43,664 bases of DNA from Caldilineaceae bacterium (GTDB lineage: Bacteria; Chloroflexota; Anaerolineae; Caldilineales; Caldilineaceae): assembly GCA_023384455.1 (NCBI GenBank), contig JAHDWH010000017.1, positions 2,084 through 45,747 on the forward strand, written 5' to 3'. Position 1 is the stretch's first letter. Every line of letters begins with the position of its first letter. A model generated the notes under the pieces. That model saw nothing but the letters and a program-made list of their open reading frames with translations, was not told where the DNA came from and ran no database searches. Of the stretch, positions 18,317 to 27,245 are shown in pieces. The position numbers were made by a program, and so were the translations under genes.

Positions 18317-19591
18317 TCAAAGATAATCCCGCAACTTCCTGCTGCGGCTGGGATGGCGCAGACGGCTGAGGGCCTGGGCTTCGATCTGGCGGATACGTTC
18401 CCGGGTCACACCAAACTTCTTGCCCACCTCTTCCAGGGTGTAGCAGTAGCCGTCCACCAGGCCAAAGCGCAACTGGAGGATGCGCACCTCCCGGGGCGTC
18501 AGGCTGGAAAATATCTCGTCGATCACCTCCCGCAGCAACTGCTGACCGGCCGATTCCTGGGGGCTGTCCGCGTCTTCGTCCTCGATGAAGTCGCCCAGAT
18601 AGCTGTCCTCTTCCTCGCCCACAGGCATTTCCAGGCTCAGGGGGCGCTGGCTCACCCGCATAATGTGCTCCACCTTGCGCGGGGTCACGCCCAGCTCCTC
18701 CGCGATCTCTTCGGTGGTGGGGTCCCGGCCCAACTCCTGCACCAACTGGCGACTGGTGCGGGTCAGCCGGTTAATCTGCTCGTACATATGCACGGGCACA
18801 CGAATGGTGCGCCCCTGATCGGCGATGGCCCGGGTCACTGCCTGGCGAATCCACCAGGTGGCGTAGGTGCTGAATTTGAAGCCCCGGCGATAATCAAACT
18901 TCTTCACCGCCCGGATCAGGCCGATATTGCCCTCCTGAATCAGGTCCAGGAAAGGCACACCCCGCCCCACATACTTCTTGGCCACGCTCACCACCAGACG
19001 GCTGTTGGCTTTGATCAGATGCTCGGTGGCCGATTGACCGTCGCGCACCAGCCAGAGCATCTTCTCCCGCTCCTCCCAGTCGTCCATCCCCTCGGCCAGA
19101 GTCTGACGAGAATCCCGGCCCGCTTCCATACGCTTGGCCAGGTCAATCTCCTCTTCCGCCGTGAGCAGGGGGACACGCCCGATCTCTTTCAGATAGAGGC
19201 TGATCGAATCGTCGATCTCAATCTGGCTCAGGTCGAAATCATCTTCTTCGGCTTTGTCTCCGCTCTCTTTGATCTCCGGGATGGCATCCTCTTTGGACTG
19301 GCCCACCGCGATACCCTGCTCGAAAAGGGTGGCAAAGATGTCTTCCAACTGCTCTATATTGTTTTCGACTTCGGGCATAAGCTTGAGAACGTCGTCATAA
19401 CTGACGAAGCCTTTGGCGCGCCCAACCTTCAACAGGTAGTCCATCGTCTCCTGTGGGCTGCGGACAACCATCTCCTCGGAACCGTCGCCCTCGCCTTCGG
19501 ACATTTCCATATCTTCGGCCAGCGGCTCATCCAGTTCCATATCCATCTCGTCGATCTCTTCTTCCGATGCAAAAAGTGTCTTGTCTGCCAT
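18317..19591 (-). CDS. rpoD: Principal RNA polymerase sigma factor (sigma-70 family, RpoD/SigA)
   Basis: A 424-residue group 1 or 2 sigma factor directing RNA polymerase to housekeeping promoters. An acidic N-terminus (residues 1-45, rich in E and D) is followed by a region-1.1-like stretch ([20 protein letters not shown]). Region 1.2 is [17 protein letters not shown]. Region 2 includes [31 protein letters not shown] and the -10-recognition helix [14 protein letters not shown]. Region 3 is [13 protein letters not shown], and region 4 ends in the -35-binding helix-turn-helix [24 protein letters not shown] 19591 has a strong GGGGAGGTG upstream, better than the frame start seven codons earlier. 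The presence of region 1.1 favours the primary sigma factor, but Chloroflexota often carry several paralogues. Confidence 0.92.
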   Translation of the reverse strand: MADKTLFASEEEIDEMDMELDEPLAEDMEMSEGEGDGSEEMVVRSPQETMDYLLKVGRAKGFVSYDDVLKLMPEVENNIEQLEDIFATLFEQGIAVGQSKEDAIPEIKESGDKAEEDDFDLSQIEIDDSISLYLKEIGRVPLLTAEEEIDLAKRMEAGRDSRQTLAEGMDDWEEREKMLWLVRDGQSATEHLIKANSRLVVSVAKKYVGRGVPFLDLIQEGNIGLIRAVKKFDYRRGFKFSTYATWWIRQAVTRAIADQGRTIRVPVHMYEQINRLTRTSRQLVQELGRDPTTEEIAEELGVTPRKVEHIMRVSQRPLSLEMPVGEEEDSYLGDFIEDEDADSPQESAGQQLLREVIDEIFSSLTPREVRILQLRFGLVDGYCYTLEEVGKKFGVTRERIRQIEAQALSRLRHPSRSRKLRDYL

Positions 19592-19754
19592 CGGTACACC
19601 TCCCCTGTACAAGCGGCAAAGCCGGCAAAAGAATAAACAAAGAAAATAAGCCAGCCAGCCACAATGAATGGTAACTATCTACTCTACAATAATTTCGTCT
19701 TTTCCCGCGTAATCGGCTTCACAATCCGGCCCGTACTACCCATAGTCCAGGCTT

Positions 19755-19821
19755 CAGGTGCGACGCACTCGCCACGCAATCTTTGGGCGCGAATCATCTC
19801 CTGGCGAGTGCGTCGCACCTG
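19755..19821. repeat. 20-bp perfect inverted repeat between rpoD and the methyltransferase gene
   Basis: Arms CAGGTGCGACGCACTCGCCA (19755-19774) and its exact complement (19802-19821) are separated by 27 bp. It lies 12 bp beyond the methyltransferase stop codon. It is probably an intergenic hairpin or REP-like element; no T tract follows on the minus strand. Confidence 0.7.
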
Positions 19822-19833
19822 AGCAGTTACTCT

Positions 19834-20769
19834 TCATCCCGGAATTGCATCCTTCATATCCCATATCCCATCCCGGCGCAGGTACTGCTCTCCACAACCA
19901 GGACAAACCACCCGATCATCGGCAAGCCGCTGCAAAGGCGATGTGCCACACTGGGGACAGCGCAAAATCGCAGCCACATCCCCAGGCAAGGCAGAGAGGG
20001 CCTGGGCAGGTCCGCTGCCGGGTGCAGTTGCCTGTAGAAAGACGCTGGGCGCAACCGGGAAACGCCCGGACAGCCCGAAAAACCGTTTTTCGATCCCAAC
20101 CAGCGACTGGGCAGGAATCTTCTCCTTGAGCAGCGGCAGCCGGAAATGGGAGACGGCAAACTGGCGGTCGATTTCCAGCCCGGCTTCGCCCATCCGTTTG
20201 CCCATCCAGGCCGGGTGAAAATCGAAGTTGAGTTTCACAAATTCAACCGGTTCGCCCGCAAAAGGCGACCATTCCTGGCGGCCCACCAGCCAACGCAACA
20301 TCGCCTTCAGATTGCGTTTGTTGGCATATTCCAGCACAGCCACACTTTCCCTGTGCAACACCCGGCGCAACTGAGCCAGCGCCTGGGGCACATTTGCCAG
20401 ATGGTGCATCACCCGCACCATCACCAGCGAATCCAACACACCGTCGGCAAGGGGCAGGTCGTACACATTCCCGGCCACAAAGACAAAACGCGCATCCCTG
20501 CCCCAGCGTTGAGCTGCCTCTTGCAGCAAAGTTCTGCTATAATCGAACAGAACGATCTGCTCGTAGCCCTGATAGAGATCGGCCAGCCGCCCAAAACCGG
20601 CACCGATCTCGGCAATGCGGCGTCCGCGGGCGGGCAACAACTGGCCCAGCGCGGCCCGCTCTACCGCATCTTCGTACTCCCGGCCCTGGCCTACCCAAAA
20701 ATCCGTGCGATAGCCGCTGCCCTCATAGTCAATGACCGGTGTTGTGCTGTCAAGCGTGCTGTTTGCCAA
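19834..20769 (-). CDS. SAM-dependent methyltransferase with C-terminal zinc ribbon
   Basis: A 311-residue class I methyltransferase. Motif I is IAEIGAGFGRLADLY, motif II VLFDYS, and the post-motif region is NVYDLPLADGVLD followed by VRVMHHLANV, typical of Methyltransf_11. After about 270 residues comes a short Trm112-like zinc ribbon: two Cys-x2-Cys pairs in LRCPQCGTS and VVCPGCGEQYLRRDG. Trm112-like domains are usually separate partners or N-terminal parts of methyltransferases, so a C-terminal fusion is noteworthy. The start must be TTG 20769 or later, because an in-frame TAG lies nine bases upstream; no good ribosome-binding site is seen. The substrate is unknown. parS lies 34 bp upstream. 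Confidence 0.85.
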   Translation of the reverse strand: MANSTLDSTTPVIDYEGSGYRTDFWVGQGREYEDAVERAALGQLLPARGRRIAEIGAGFGRLADLYQGYEQIVLFDYSRTLLQEAAQRWGRDARFVFVAGNVYDLPLADGVLDSLVMVRVMHHLANVPQALAQLRRVLHRESVAVLEYANKRNLKAMLRWLVGRQEWSPFAGEPVEFVKLNFDFHPAWMGKRMGEAGLEIDRQFAVSHFRLPLLKEKIPAQSLVGIEKRFFGLSGRFPVAPSVFLQATAPGSGPAQALSALPGDVAAILRCPQCGTSPLQRLADDRVVCPGCGEQYLRRDGIWDMKDAIPG

Positions 20770-20802
20770 AATTTTCTATATCCGTATTATTACAACAAAG
20801 AA

Positions 20803-20818
20803 TGTTTCACGTGAAACA
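20803..20818. promoter_or_regulatory. parS centromere site (ParB-binding palindrome)
   Basis: TGTTTCACGTGAAACA is a perfect 16-bp palindrome identical to the well-known chromosomal parS consensus recognised by ParB/Spo0J. It lies in the divergent gap between the methyltransferase and thiolase genes. parS sites normally cluster around the replication origin, so this fragment may be within the origin-proximal part of the chromosome. No parAB, dnaA or origin is seen in the window. Confidence 0.8.
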
Positions 20819-20847
20819 GTATCAGGAAAATCACAGGTCCTCCCATT

Positions 20848-20882
20848 AAAAAATGCGGGAAGGTCTCTCCCTCCTCGCATTT
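20848..20882. repeat. Imperfect hairpin upstream of thiolase gene
   Basis: AAATGCGGGAAGG and CCTCCTCGCATTT pair imperfectly around a short loop, about 90 bp before the thiolase ATG. It could be an attenuator or a terminator for transcription entering from the left; not tested. Confidence 0.35.
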
Positions 20883-20970
20883 AGGACAGTATAGCACGCT
20901 CCTAAACCGATTTCAATACCCAATTTGCGCTTTTTTGCACGAATACAAAACAAATTTCGAGGAGGCAGCC

Positions 20971-22110
20971 ATGCGGGAAGCAGTGATCGTCGCAGCCGTG
21001 CGCACGCCGACCGGCAAGTTCCGGGGTTCGCTCAGCCAGTTCGAGCCAATTGTCCTGGCCGCCCAAGTGCTGAAAGAAGTGGTAGAGCGGACGGGTATCC
21101 ACCCAAAAGAGATCGACGATGTGATAATGGGCTGCGTCACCCAGACCGGCGAGCAGGGCGCCAACATCGGGCGATTGGCCGCGCTCTACGCCGGTTTCCC
21201 CGTGGAAGTCTCCGCGGTGAGCATCAACCGGATGTGCGGTTCCAGCCAGCAGGCCATCCACTTTGCGGCCCAGGCCATTGTGGCCGGCGATGCGGATGCG
21301 GTCATCGCCGCGGGTGTGGAGTCGATGAGCCGGGTGGCGATGGGCACAGATTACCCGCCCCAATTCCCCGAAAATCCGCCCTACCCCCTGCTCCATCAGG
21401 GAATCTCTGCCGAGCTTGTGGCCCACAAATGGGGGCTTGGCCGCCAGGCCCTGGACGAGTACAGCTATCACAGCCACCGCAAGGCCGCCGCGGCCAGCAA
21501 AGCCGGACACTTTCAGCGGGAAATTCTGCCCCTCCCAATCGGCACGAACGGCGAGCGCCGGGTGCTGGACTACGACGAGGGCATTCGCTGGCAGCCAAAT
21601 CTGGAGAAGATGGCTGCCCTCCAACCGGCCTTCCGGGAGGATGGGGTAATCACCGCCGGCAATGCCAGCCAGATCAGCGACGGCGCGGCCGCGGTGCTGG
21701 TGATGGAGCGGGGCAAAGCCGAGGGCCTGGGACTGAAACCCCGCGCCCGCTTCCTCAGCCGGGTGGCTGTGGGCAGCGATCCGGAACTGATGCTCACCGG
21801 CCCCATTGCCGCCACCGAAAAAGCATTGCGGCGGGCGGGGATGGGAATCGGACAGATGGATGTGATTGAGATCAACGAAGCCTTTGCTTCGGTAGTGCTG
21901 GCCTGGGCCGCGGAGATCGAACCGCCCATGAAGCGGGTAAACCCCAACGGGGGCGCGATTGCCACGGGCCACCCATTGGGCGCTACCGGAGCGAAGCTGA
22001 TGACCACCCTCCTCCACGAATTGGAGCGCAGCGGTGGGCGCTATGGCCTGCAAACCATGTGTATCGGCCACGGCCAGGCCACCGCCACAATCATCGAACG
22101 GCTTGCATAA
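20971..22110 (+). CDS. Thiolase family protein (acetyl-CoA acyltransferase)
   Basis: A 379-residue thiolase that condenses or cleaves acyl-CoA thioesters in fatty-acid oxidation or acetoacetyl-CoA formation. The nucleophile Cys89 is in INRMCGSSQQAIH, the active-site His in NPNGGAIATGHPLGATGA and the second Cys in TMCIGHGQATA. VIEINEAFASV is the conserved NEAF element. ATG 20971 follows GAGGAGG with ideal spacing and starts MREAVIVAAVRTPTGKF; the earlier in-frame ATG (20935) has no ribosome-binding site. Degradative FadA and biosynthetic AtoB types cannot be separated confidently by eye. No other beta-oxidation gene is adjacent; comEC follows 5 bp later. Confidence 0.94.
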   Translation: MREAVIVAAVRTPTGKFRGSLSQFEPIVLAAQVLKEVVERTGIHPKEIDDVIMGCVTQTGEQGANIGRLAALYAGFPVEVSAVSINRMCGSSQQAIHFAAQAIVAGDADAVIAAGVESMSRVAMGTDYPPQFPENPPYPLLHQGISAELVAHKWGLGRQALDEYSYHSHRKAAAASKAGHFQREILPLPIGTNGERRVLDYDEGIRWQPNLEKMAALQPAFREDGVITAGNASQISDGAAAVLVMERGKAEGLGLKPRARFLSRVAVGSDPELMLTGPIAATEKALRRAGMGIGQMDVIEINEAFASVVLAWAAEIEPPMKRVNPNGGAIATGHPLGATGAKLMTTLLHELERSGGRYGLQTMCIGHGQATATIIERLA

Positions 22111-22115
22111 ATGCG

Positions 22116-24689
22116 GTGACACTCCTCTTTCTTGCCCTGGCCTACCTCATCGGAATTGCGGCCGGTCGTCTCGCCTGGGACGCCGAATTGATAGGCTGCG
22201 CTTTTCCCTCCTGGCTCTGGGTGCTGCCTCTGGCCGCGCTGCCCCTGCCCTTTCTGAAGGAGAGATACGCACCGGCGCTGCCCAACGAAACATTGCGCTG
22301 GCCGCAAAGCGCGGGCTTTCGGTCACCGGGCCAGGAATGGCAGAGCGCGCTCTTTGCCGGGCTGCTGCTGGCCGCATCTGCGGGTCTCCTCCGTTTTGCC
22401 GCCCATCCCCAGACCCCCTGCTTCACCCCCCAAGAGCTGGCCTATTACAACAGCCGGGATGGGTCCGACGCGTCGGTCACCCTCTCTGGCTATGTAGCCA
22501 ACTACCCCACCAGCAAAAATGGCCGCCAGCAGATCGTTGCCCAGGTGGAAAGTATCCGACAGGGTGGGGTGGAAGCCAGGGTTTCGGGCCAGGTGCGGCT
22601 AACCGTTGGCGTTCTGCCCCGCTACGTCTACGGCCAGCCCCTGCGGGTCACGGGGGTTCTCAGCTCACCGCCCGTATTCGACAGCTTCGACTTCCGGGCC
22701 TATCTTGCGCGCAAGGGTATCCACAGCCAATTAGAGCGGCCCCGGGTAGAACGACTGGATGGCCCGTTCCAGGGATCGCCCCTTTTTCGCCTGCTCTACA
22801 GCCTGCGGGCCAGGGGCGAAGGGGTGATCAACCGCCTCCTGCCCGAACCCTATGCGGCCCTGGCCAACGGGATGCTGCTGGGCATCGAAGCCGGGATTCC
22901 CGATGAACTCTACGAGCAGTTCAACCTGACCGGCACCAGCCACGTAATTGTCATCAGCGGGTCGAATGTGGCGATTGTTTCCGGCGTGTTGATGGCGTTC
23001 TTTGTGCGCCTGTGGGGGCGACGCAGAGCGCTCTGGCCCACCCTGGCCGGGATCGCGCTCTATGCCCTGTTGGTCGGTGGGGACGCCGCGGTGATGCGGG
23101 CGGCGCTGATGGGTTCGCTCTTTGTGGTGGCAACCGTTCTCAACCGTCAAAGCACGGGGCTGGTCAGTCTGGCCGGCGCCTGTTGGGCGATGACACTGCT
23201 CAATCCCCTCACCCTGTGGGATGTGGGCTTTGAATTGAGCAGTGCAGCTACGGCCGGGCTGATTCTCTTTTCGCCCGGTTTCACTGCCGGGCTAAAACGG
23301 CTGTGGCCGGGGATTGCCTGGGGTGGACAGTTGACAGGCGGATTGGCAGCCCAGGGCACTCTGCTGCTCTTCGGCCTGCTTCAGGACGGTCTGCTGATCA
23401 CCCTGGCAGCCAACCTGACCACCCTGCCCCTGGTCGTCTACTACTTCGAACGGCTCAGTCTGGTCAGCCTGCTTACCAATCTGCTCATTGCCCCAGTCCA
23501 ATCCTATATTATGCTGCTGGGCGGCTCCGGTCTGCTCATCGGGCTGACCGGGCTGGAGGTAATCGCCCAAATCCCTCTCTGGATCGCCTATCTCTGCCTG
23601 GCGTGGACAGTGGCGATGGTGCGCTGGAGCGCGGTCCTGCCCTGGGCCAGCATAGATGTATTCAGCTATGCACCGGGCAGTTTGCTGCTGACCTATGGGC
23701 TGCTTTTTGGCTGGCACTGGCGCAAAGGATTGACAAAAATGCTGCACTGGCGTCCACAGATTTCGACGGATCTTCTTTGGCGATGGGGGCGCACTGTTGG
23801 CCTGCCCTCTTTGGCCGTTGGCGCGCTGCTGCTCTGGCAGATACTCCTCACCCGACCGGATGGTCTGCTCCATCTCTATTTTCTGGACATCGGGCAGGGC
23901 GACGGGATTCTGGTGCAGACGCCCAGTGGACGCCAGCTTCTCATAGATGGGGGCAGCGATGCCCAACGGCTTTTTGCCCAACTGGGCGCAGCAATGCCCT
24001 TCTGGGATCGCTCCCTGGATATGGTTGTCGCCACCCATCCAGACTGGGATCATATGGGCGGCCAACTGGGGGTGCCGGATCGTTTCGCCATTGGGCAGGC
24101 GTTGATCAGCGAAAATCTGTGGGAACACGAAGATTTTGCCGAGTGGCGGGTGGAGATGGAGGAGGACGGCACGCAGATTATCCTGCAAAGCCAGGGGGGA
24201 TGGATCGATCTGGGCGACGGGGCGGCCCTGTGGGTTCTCTGGCCGCCGCCCGAAGAGGCTATGCCCCCTGTGGAGGACGACGACAAAAACGAGCGCTCGC
24301 TTGTGCTGCGGCTGGTCTATGGCGAATTCACCGTTCTGCTCACGGGGGATGCGGGGATTCCCGCGGAAAATGCCTTGCTGGGATCCGGTCAGCCACTCTC
24401 CGCCCACATTCTAAAAGTGGGTCATCACGGCAGCCGCAACAGCACCGGCCCGGATTTTGTGCAGGCTGTGCAGCCCGAAGTGGCAATTGTGCAGGTGGGG
24501 GAAAATCGCTACGGACACCCGGACGAGGCAGTGCTGGCCACCCTGGCCGGGCGGCTTCTCCTGCGCAACGATCTGCACGGAAGGATTCACATCTACACCG
24601 ATGGCGCGCAGATGTGGATTGAGACGGAACGGCGTAGTCCACTGCTGGAGGATGCCCTCAGGCTGGCTTCCCCTCGGAACGGGGAATGA
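22116..24689 (+). CDS. comEC: ComEC/Rec2 DNA-uptake channel
   Basis: An 857-residue polytopic membrane protein that moves single-stranded DNA through the inner membrane during natural transformation. Order: N-terminal hydrophobic helices, a DUF4131/OB-like part (about 120-230), the Competence domain with GMLLGIEAGIPDELYEQFNLTGTSHVIVISGSN (split here only for reference to its ISGSN element) and many helices, then a C-terminal metallo-beta-lactamase-like domain with FLDIGQGDGILVQTPSG, ATHPDWDHMGG, LLTGDAG and KVGHHGSRNS. GTG 22116 is taken as start, 5 bp after the thiolase stop, so translation is probably coupled; the frame remains open back to 22059 inside the thiolase gene. Its last 32 bp overlap the convergent histidine-kinase gene. 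No comEA is adjacent. Confidence 0.94.
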   Translation: MTLLFLALAYLIGIAAGRLAWDAELIGCAFPSWLWVLPLAALPLPFLKERYAPALPNETLRWPQSAGFRSPGQEWQSALFAGLLLAASAGLLRFAAHPQTPCFTPQELAYYNSRDGSDASVTLSGYVANYPTSKNGRQQIVAQVESIRQGGVEARVSGQVRLTVGVLPRYVYGQPLRVTGVLSSPPVFDSFDFRAYLARKGIHSQLERPRVERLDGPFQGSPLFRLLYSLRARGEGVINRLLPEPYAALANGMLLGIEAGIPDELYEQFNLTGTSHVIVISGSNVAIVSGVLMAFFVRLWGRRRALWPTLAGIALYALLVGGDAAVMRAALMGSLFVVATVLNRQSTGLVSLAGACWAMTLLNPLTLWDVGFELSSAATAGLILFSPGFTAGLKRLWPGIAWGGQLTGGLAAQGTLLLFGLLQDGLLITLAANLTTLPLVVYYFERLSLVSLLTNLLIAPVQSYIMLLGGSGLLIGLTGLEVIAQIPLWIAYLCLAWTVAMVRWSAVLPWASIDVFSYAPGSLLLTYGLLFGWHWRKGLTKMLHWRPQISTDLLWRWGRTVGLPSLAVGALLLWQILLTRPDGLLHLYFLDIGQGDGILVQTPSGRQLLIDGGSDAQRLFAQLGAAMPFWDRSLDMVVATHPDWDHMGGQLGVPDRFAIGQALISENLWEHEDFAEWRVEMEEDGTQIILQSQGGWIDLGDGAALWVLWPPPEEAMPPVEDDDKNERSLVLRLVYGEFTVLLTGDAGIPAENALLGSGQPLSAHILKVGHHGSRNSTGPDFVQAVQPEVAIVQVGENRYGHPDEAVLATLAGRLLLRNDLHGRIHIYTDGAQMWIETERRSPLLEDALRLASPRNGE

Positions 24690-27231
24690 CAAATGTGACA
24701 GTCGTGCCTGCGTTCAACCGGCTTTCGGCCCACACAGCTCCCCCGTGGGCCAGGATGATATCGCGCACCAGCGCAAGCCCCAGACCAGTGCCCCCAAAAC
24801 GACGGGTGGCCGATCCATCCACCTGATAAAAATCGAGCCAGATATTCTCCAGCTCTTCGGCGGGAATGCCAATCCCCTGATCCTGGACCGAGACAAAGAC
24901 GGCGGGCAATTCGACGATCTCCCGGGGCAAGGGATCACCCACAAAGAGGGGTGCGCCTGCTTCCTGATTCTCAAATTCAAATTGGTAGATACCGGCAGCC
25001 ACCCGGAGAGTGATTATGCCCCCATCCGGACTGAATTTCATCGCATTGCTCAGAAGATTGCTGAAGACTTGATTGAGTTGGGCCGGATTGGCCCGCACGC
25101 AGAGCCGATCATCCGCGCAGTCGAACACAAACCCGTGGGGGTTCTGGCCTGCGTAGTTGGGATTGGCGGCCAACGTGCGGGTTGTCTGCAAGGCGACCTG
25201 GGCAATCTCAGCAATAGCAACAATGCCCATCTCCATTTCCTGGGCCCGGTCCTGCTGAAAGCTGATCAGATCGTTGATCATCGAACGCAGGTCTGTGGCC
25301 CGATCCGCCACAATCGAGAGCAGTTCCTTCTGATCTTTTGACAGATCACCAGCCACCCCGTCGAGCAGCAGATCGGTGTAGCCGGAAATGGCCGTTAAAG
25401 GCGTGCGCAACTCGTGGGAGATGTTGCGCAGCATATCGTTCTTCACCCGAATGGCCCGGTGCAACTCAAAGTTGGTACGCTCCAATTCGTCGGCCCGGTG
25501 CTGCTCAATCGCAAAGAGCCGGGTCGATTCCAGGGCAATGCCAACCTGACTGCCCAGAGTGGAGAGCAAATCCATATCCCGTTGGGGGTAGAAATCATCC
25601 GGGTCTCTGCGGCCAAAAAGCCACAGCCCGACTGCCCGGCCATCCAATTGGATGGGAACGGCCAGACGCACCCACTGAAAAGCTTTGGGCAAATTGTCTG
25701 CGATGTCGGGTATACCATCGGCCAAAAATGTATGGAAATAGGGTTGGAAGCGCTCGGCTATCGCTCTTTCCAACACGGGCGGCGCATCGGAGACCTGCTC
25801 GGCATAGACCCGCTGGGCCTTCTCTTCCACCAGCCAATAGAGAACCGATTGCCGGATCAACAGGCTGGGCATCACCTGATTGCTAAGCAGAGCAGAAAGA
25901 TAGGTCGGGTTGAGGGCACGGGGAATTTCGTTGGCAAACTGCTGAACGATATGCTCCGGATCGTAGGTTGTGCCATAGACAACCCGGTTCATAAAACGTT
26001 CAAAGGGGGGACGGGTGGCAAAGGCCAGCAGCATATAAACCGTAGATGTCAGAATTGTAACCGTGTACAGCTCCGGGTCCAGATTGATCCGTTGGCCTGC
26101 CAGCACAAAAACAAAGACAAAGAGCGTGGCATAGAGAATGATAAAGCTATAGAAAGAGAGTGCCCGGTTGGCCCGGACTTCCTGATTGCCCAGCCGGTGC
26201 TTGTAGAGCGTATAGGTGTAAAAAAACGAGATAATTGGGATAGCCACAGTCACCAGCAGGGTTACCAGCGGGGATGCGGTGTAACCTTCCACAATGGCTG
26301 TCGGGATCAGATAGAGCAGTATCCCCGGCAAAAGAGAAATCCCAATCCCCAACAGCATCAGATTCAGGGCGGCTCGCTCGGCTGGCAGCGCCGGGCGCAC
26401 AGTACGCAGCAAGAGCAGAAGAATACTGCCCCCAATCCCAACCAGCAGCGCGAGGAAATAGCTCGACAGAGGCACTATCACCAGCATATTGAGCAAAGCC
26501 ATCGTACCGGCGAACAGATAGAGCGCCGGAATCCAAAATTTTCCCTTCAACTGAATCGGGCGTGGCATCAAAATATGCAGATGCAGATAGATGGGCATAA
26601 TGACCCAGGAAAGCCCAATCGACAGATAGGTAGAACCGAAAATCTGTGAATAAGAGACCGTGCCAACCGCAAGCCAAAGGCCAGTGATGTAATTTTGCAG
26701 AATCAGAAGACGCCAGCGGGTATCTTTGGGACGCAGAAAAAGAAGCACGGCTGTCCCGGCCAGCCAAAAGGGCAAAAAGACCCAAAGTGTACCCAAGCGC
26801 TGCCGCTGACCCCGGTTGGATATCTCGGGCATCAGCCACTCGATAGTCAGCGGAAGACCCTCCCGCAGAATCTCAATTTGGACTACCTGACCCGGATCGA
26901 ACTCACCAAAGGGTGTGACGGTTAAGTCGGTATCGTAATCCTCCAATCGCAAAACGTCCTCGGGGTTGCGGCCGTGGATGGCGGTAATCTCATCGCTGAT
27001 CTGAATGTCATCCCGCCCCGTATTACACCGGCTCCGTTTCAACACCGGCTCAACCAGAGGACAATCTCGGGAGAAGCTGACTACGTGCCAGCGCCCATCA
27101 TAAGAAAAGCCAGTATCGGGGGCACGATAGACGTGACCCAAAGCGTAGACAAACCCGACTGCCAGAACGGAAATGGCGATCAGAATCCCAGCCCACGCAT
27201 CTTGGGAGAAAATGGCTTTCAGCTTGATCAT
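24658..27231 (-). CDS. ComP-like sensor histidine kinase: PDZ-like domain, ten helices, GAF, HisKA
   Basis: An 857-residue membrane sensor kinase. Helix 1 is residues 13-32. An extracytoplasmic PDZ-like domain follows (about 45-137; ISDEITAIHGRNPEDV and VVQIEILREGLPLTI are its typical strands). Nine more helices lie between about 147 and 404, a GAF-like domain at about 450-570, a coiled segment, HisKA with phospho-acceptor His606 in NISHELRTP, and an HATPase with NQVFSNLLSNAM, DQGIGIP and GGTGLGLALV. The helix-PDZ-multi-helix sensor resembles Bacillus ComP, receptor for the isoprenylated ComX pheromone. The kinase core differs: ComP has HisKA_3, this has classical HisKA. It starts 14 bp after the ComQ-like gene, so the two form an operon. 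No response regulator is adjacent. Confidence 0.9.
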   Translation of the reverse strand: MIKLKAIFSQDAWAGILIAISVLAVGFVYALGHVYRAPDTGFSYDGRWHVVSFSRDCPLVEPVLKRSRCNTGRDDIQISDEITAIHGRNPEDVLRLEDYDTDLTVTPFGEFDPGQVVQIEILREGLPLTIEWLMPEISNRGQRQRLGTLWVFLPFWLAGTAVLLFLRPKDTRWRLLILQNYITGLWLAVGTVSYSQIFGSTYLSIGLSWVIMPIYLHLHILMPRPIQLKGKFWIPALYLFAGTMALLNMLVIVPLSSYFLALLVGIGGSILLLLLRTVRPALPAERAALNLMLLGIGISLLPGILLYLIPTAIVEGYTASPLVTLLVTVAIPIISFFYTYTLYKHRLGNQEVRANRALSFYSFIILYATLFVFVFVLAGQRINLDPELYTVTILTSTVYMLLAFATRPPFERFMNRVVYGTTYDPEHIVQQFANEIPRALNPTYLSALLSNQVMPSLLIRQSVLYWLVEEKAQRVYAEQVSDAPPVLERAIAERFQPYFHTFLADGIPDIADNLPKAFQWVRLAVPIQLDGRAVGLWLFGRRDPDDFYPQRDMDLLSTLGSQVGIALESTRLFAIEQHRADELERTNFELHRAIRVKNDMLRNISHELRTPLTAISGYTDLLLDGVAGDLSKDQKELLSIVADRATDLRSMINDLISFQQDRAQEMEMGIVAIAEIAQVALQTTRTLAANPNYAGQNPHGFVFDCADDRLCVRANPAQLNQVFSNLLSNAMKFSPDGGIITLRVAAGIYQFEFENQEAGAPLFVGDPLPREIVELPAVFVSVQDQGIGIPAEELENIWLDFYQVDGSATRRFGGTGLGLALVRDIILAHGGAVWAESRLNAGTTVTFVIPRSEGKPA

Positions 27232-27245
27232 TACGGCTCGGTCCG

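Noticed and set aside
18167..19636. Long plus-strand frame (489 codons) opposite the sigma-factor gene
   Set aside because: Sense strand encodes an unmistakable RpoD; the antisense frame has no recognisable domain.
20902..22122. Minus-strand frame (406 codons) opposite the thiolase gene
   Set aside because: The plus strand has all thiolase catalytic motifs and a strong ribosome-binding site; the minus frame is a GC-driven shadow.
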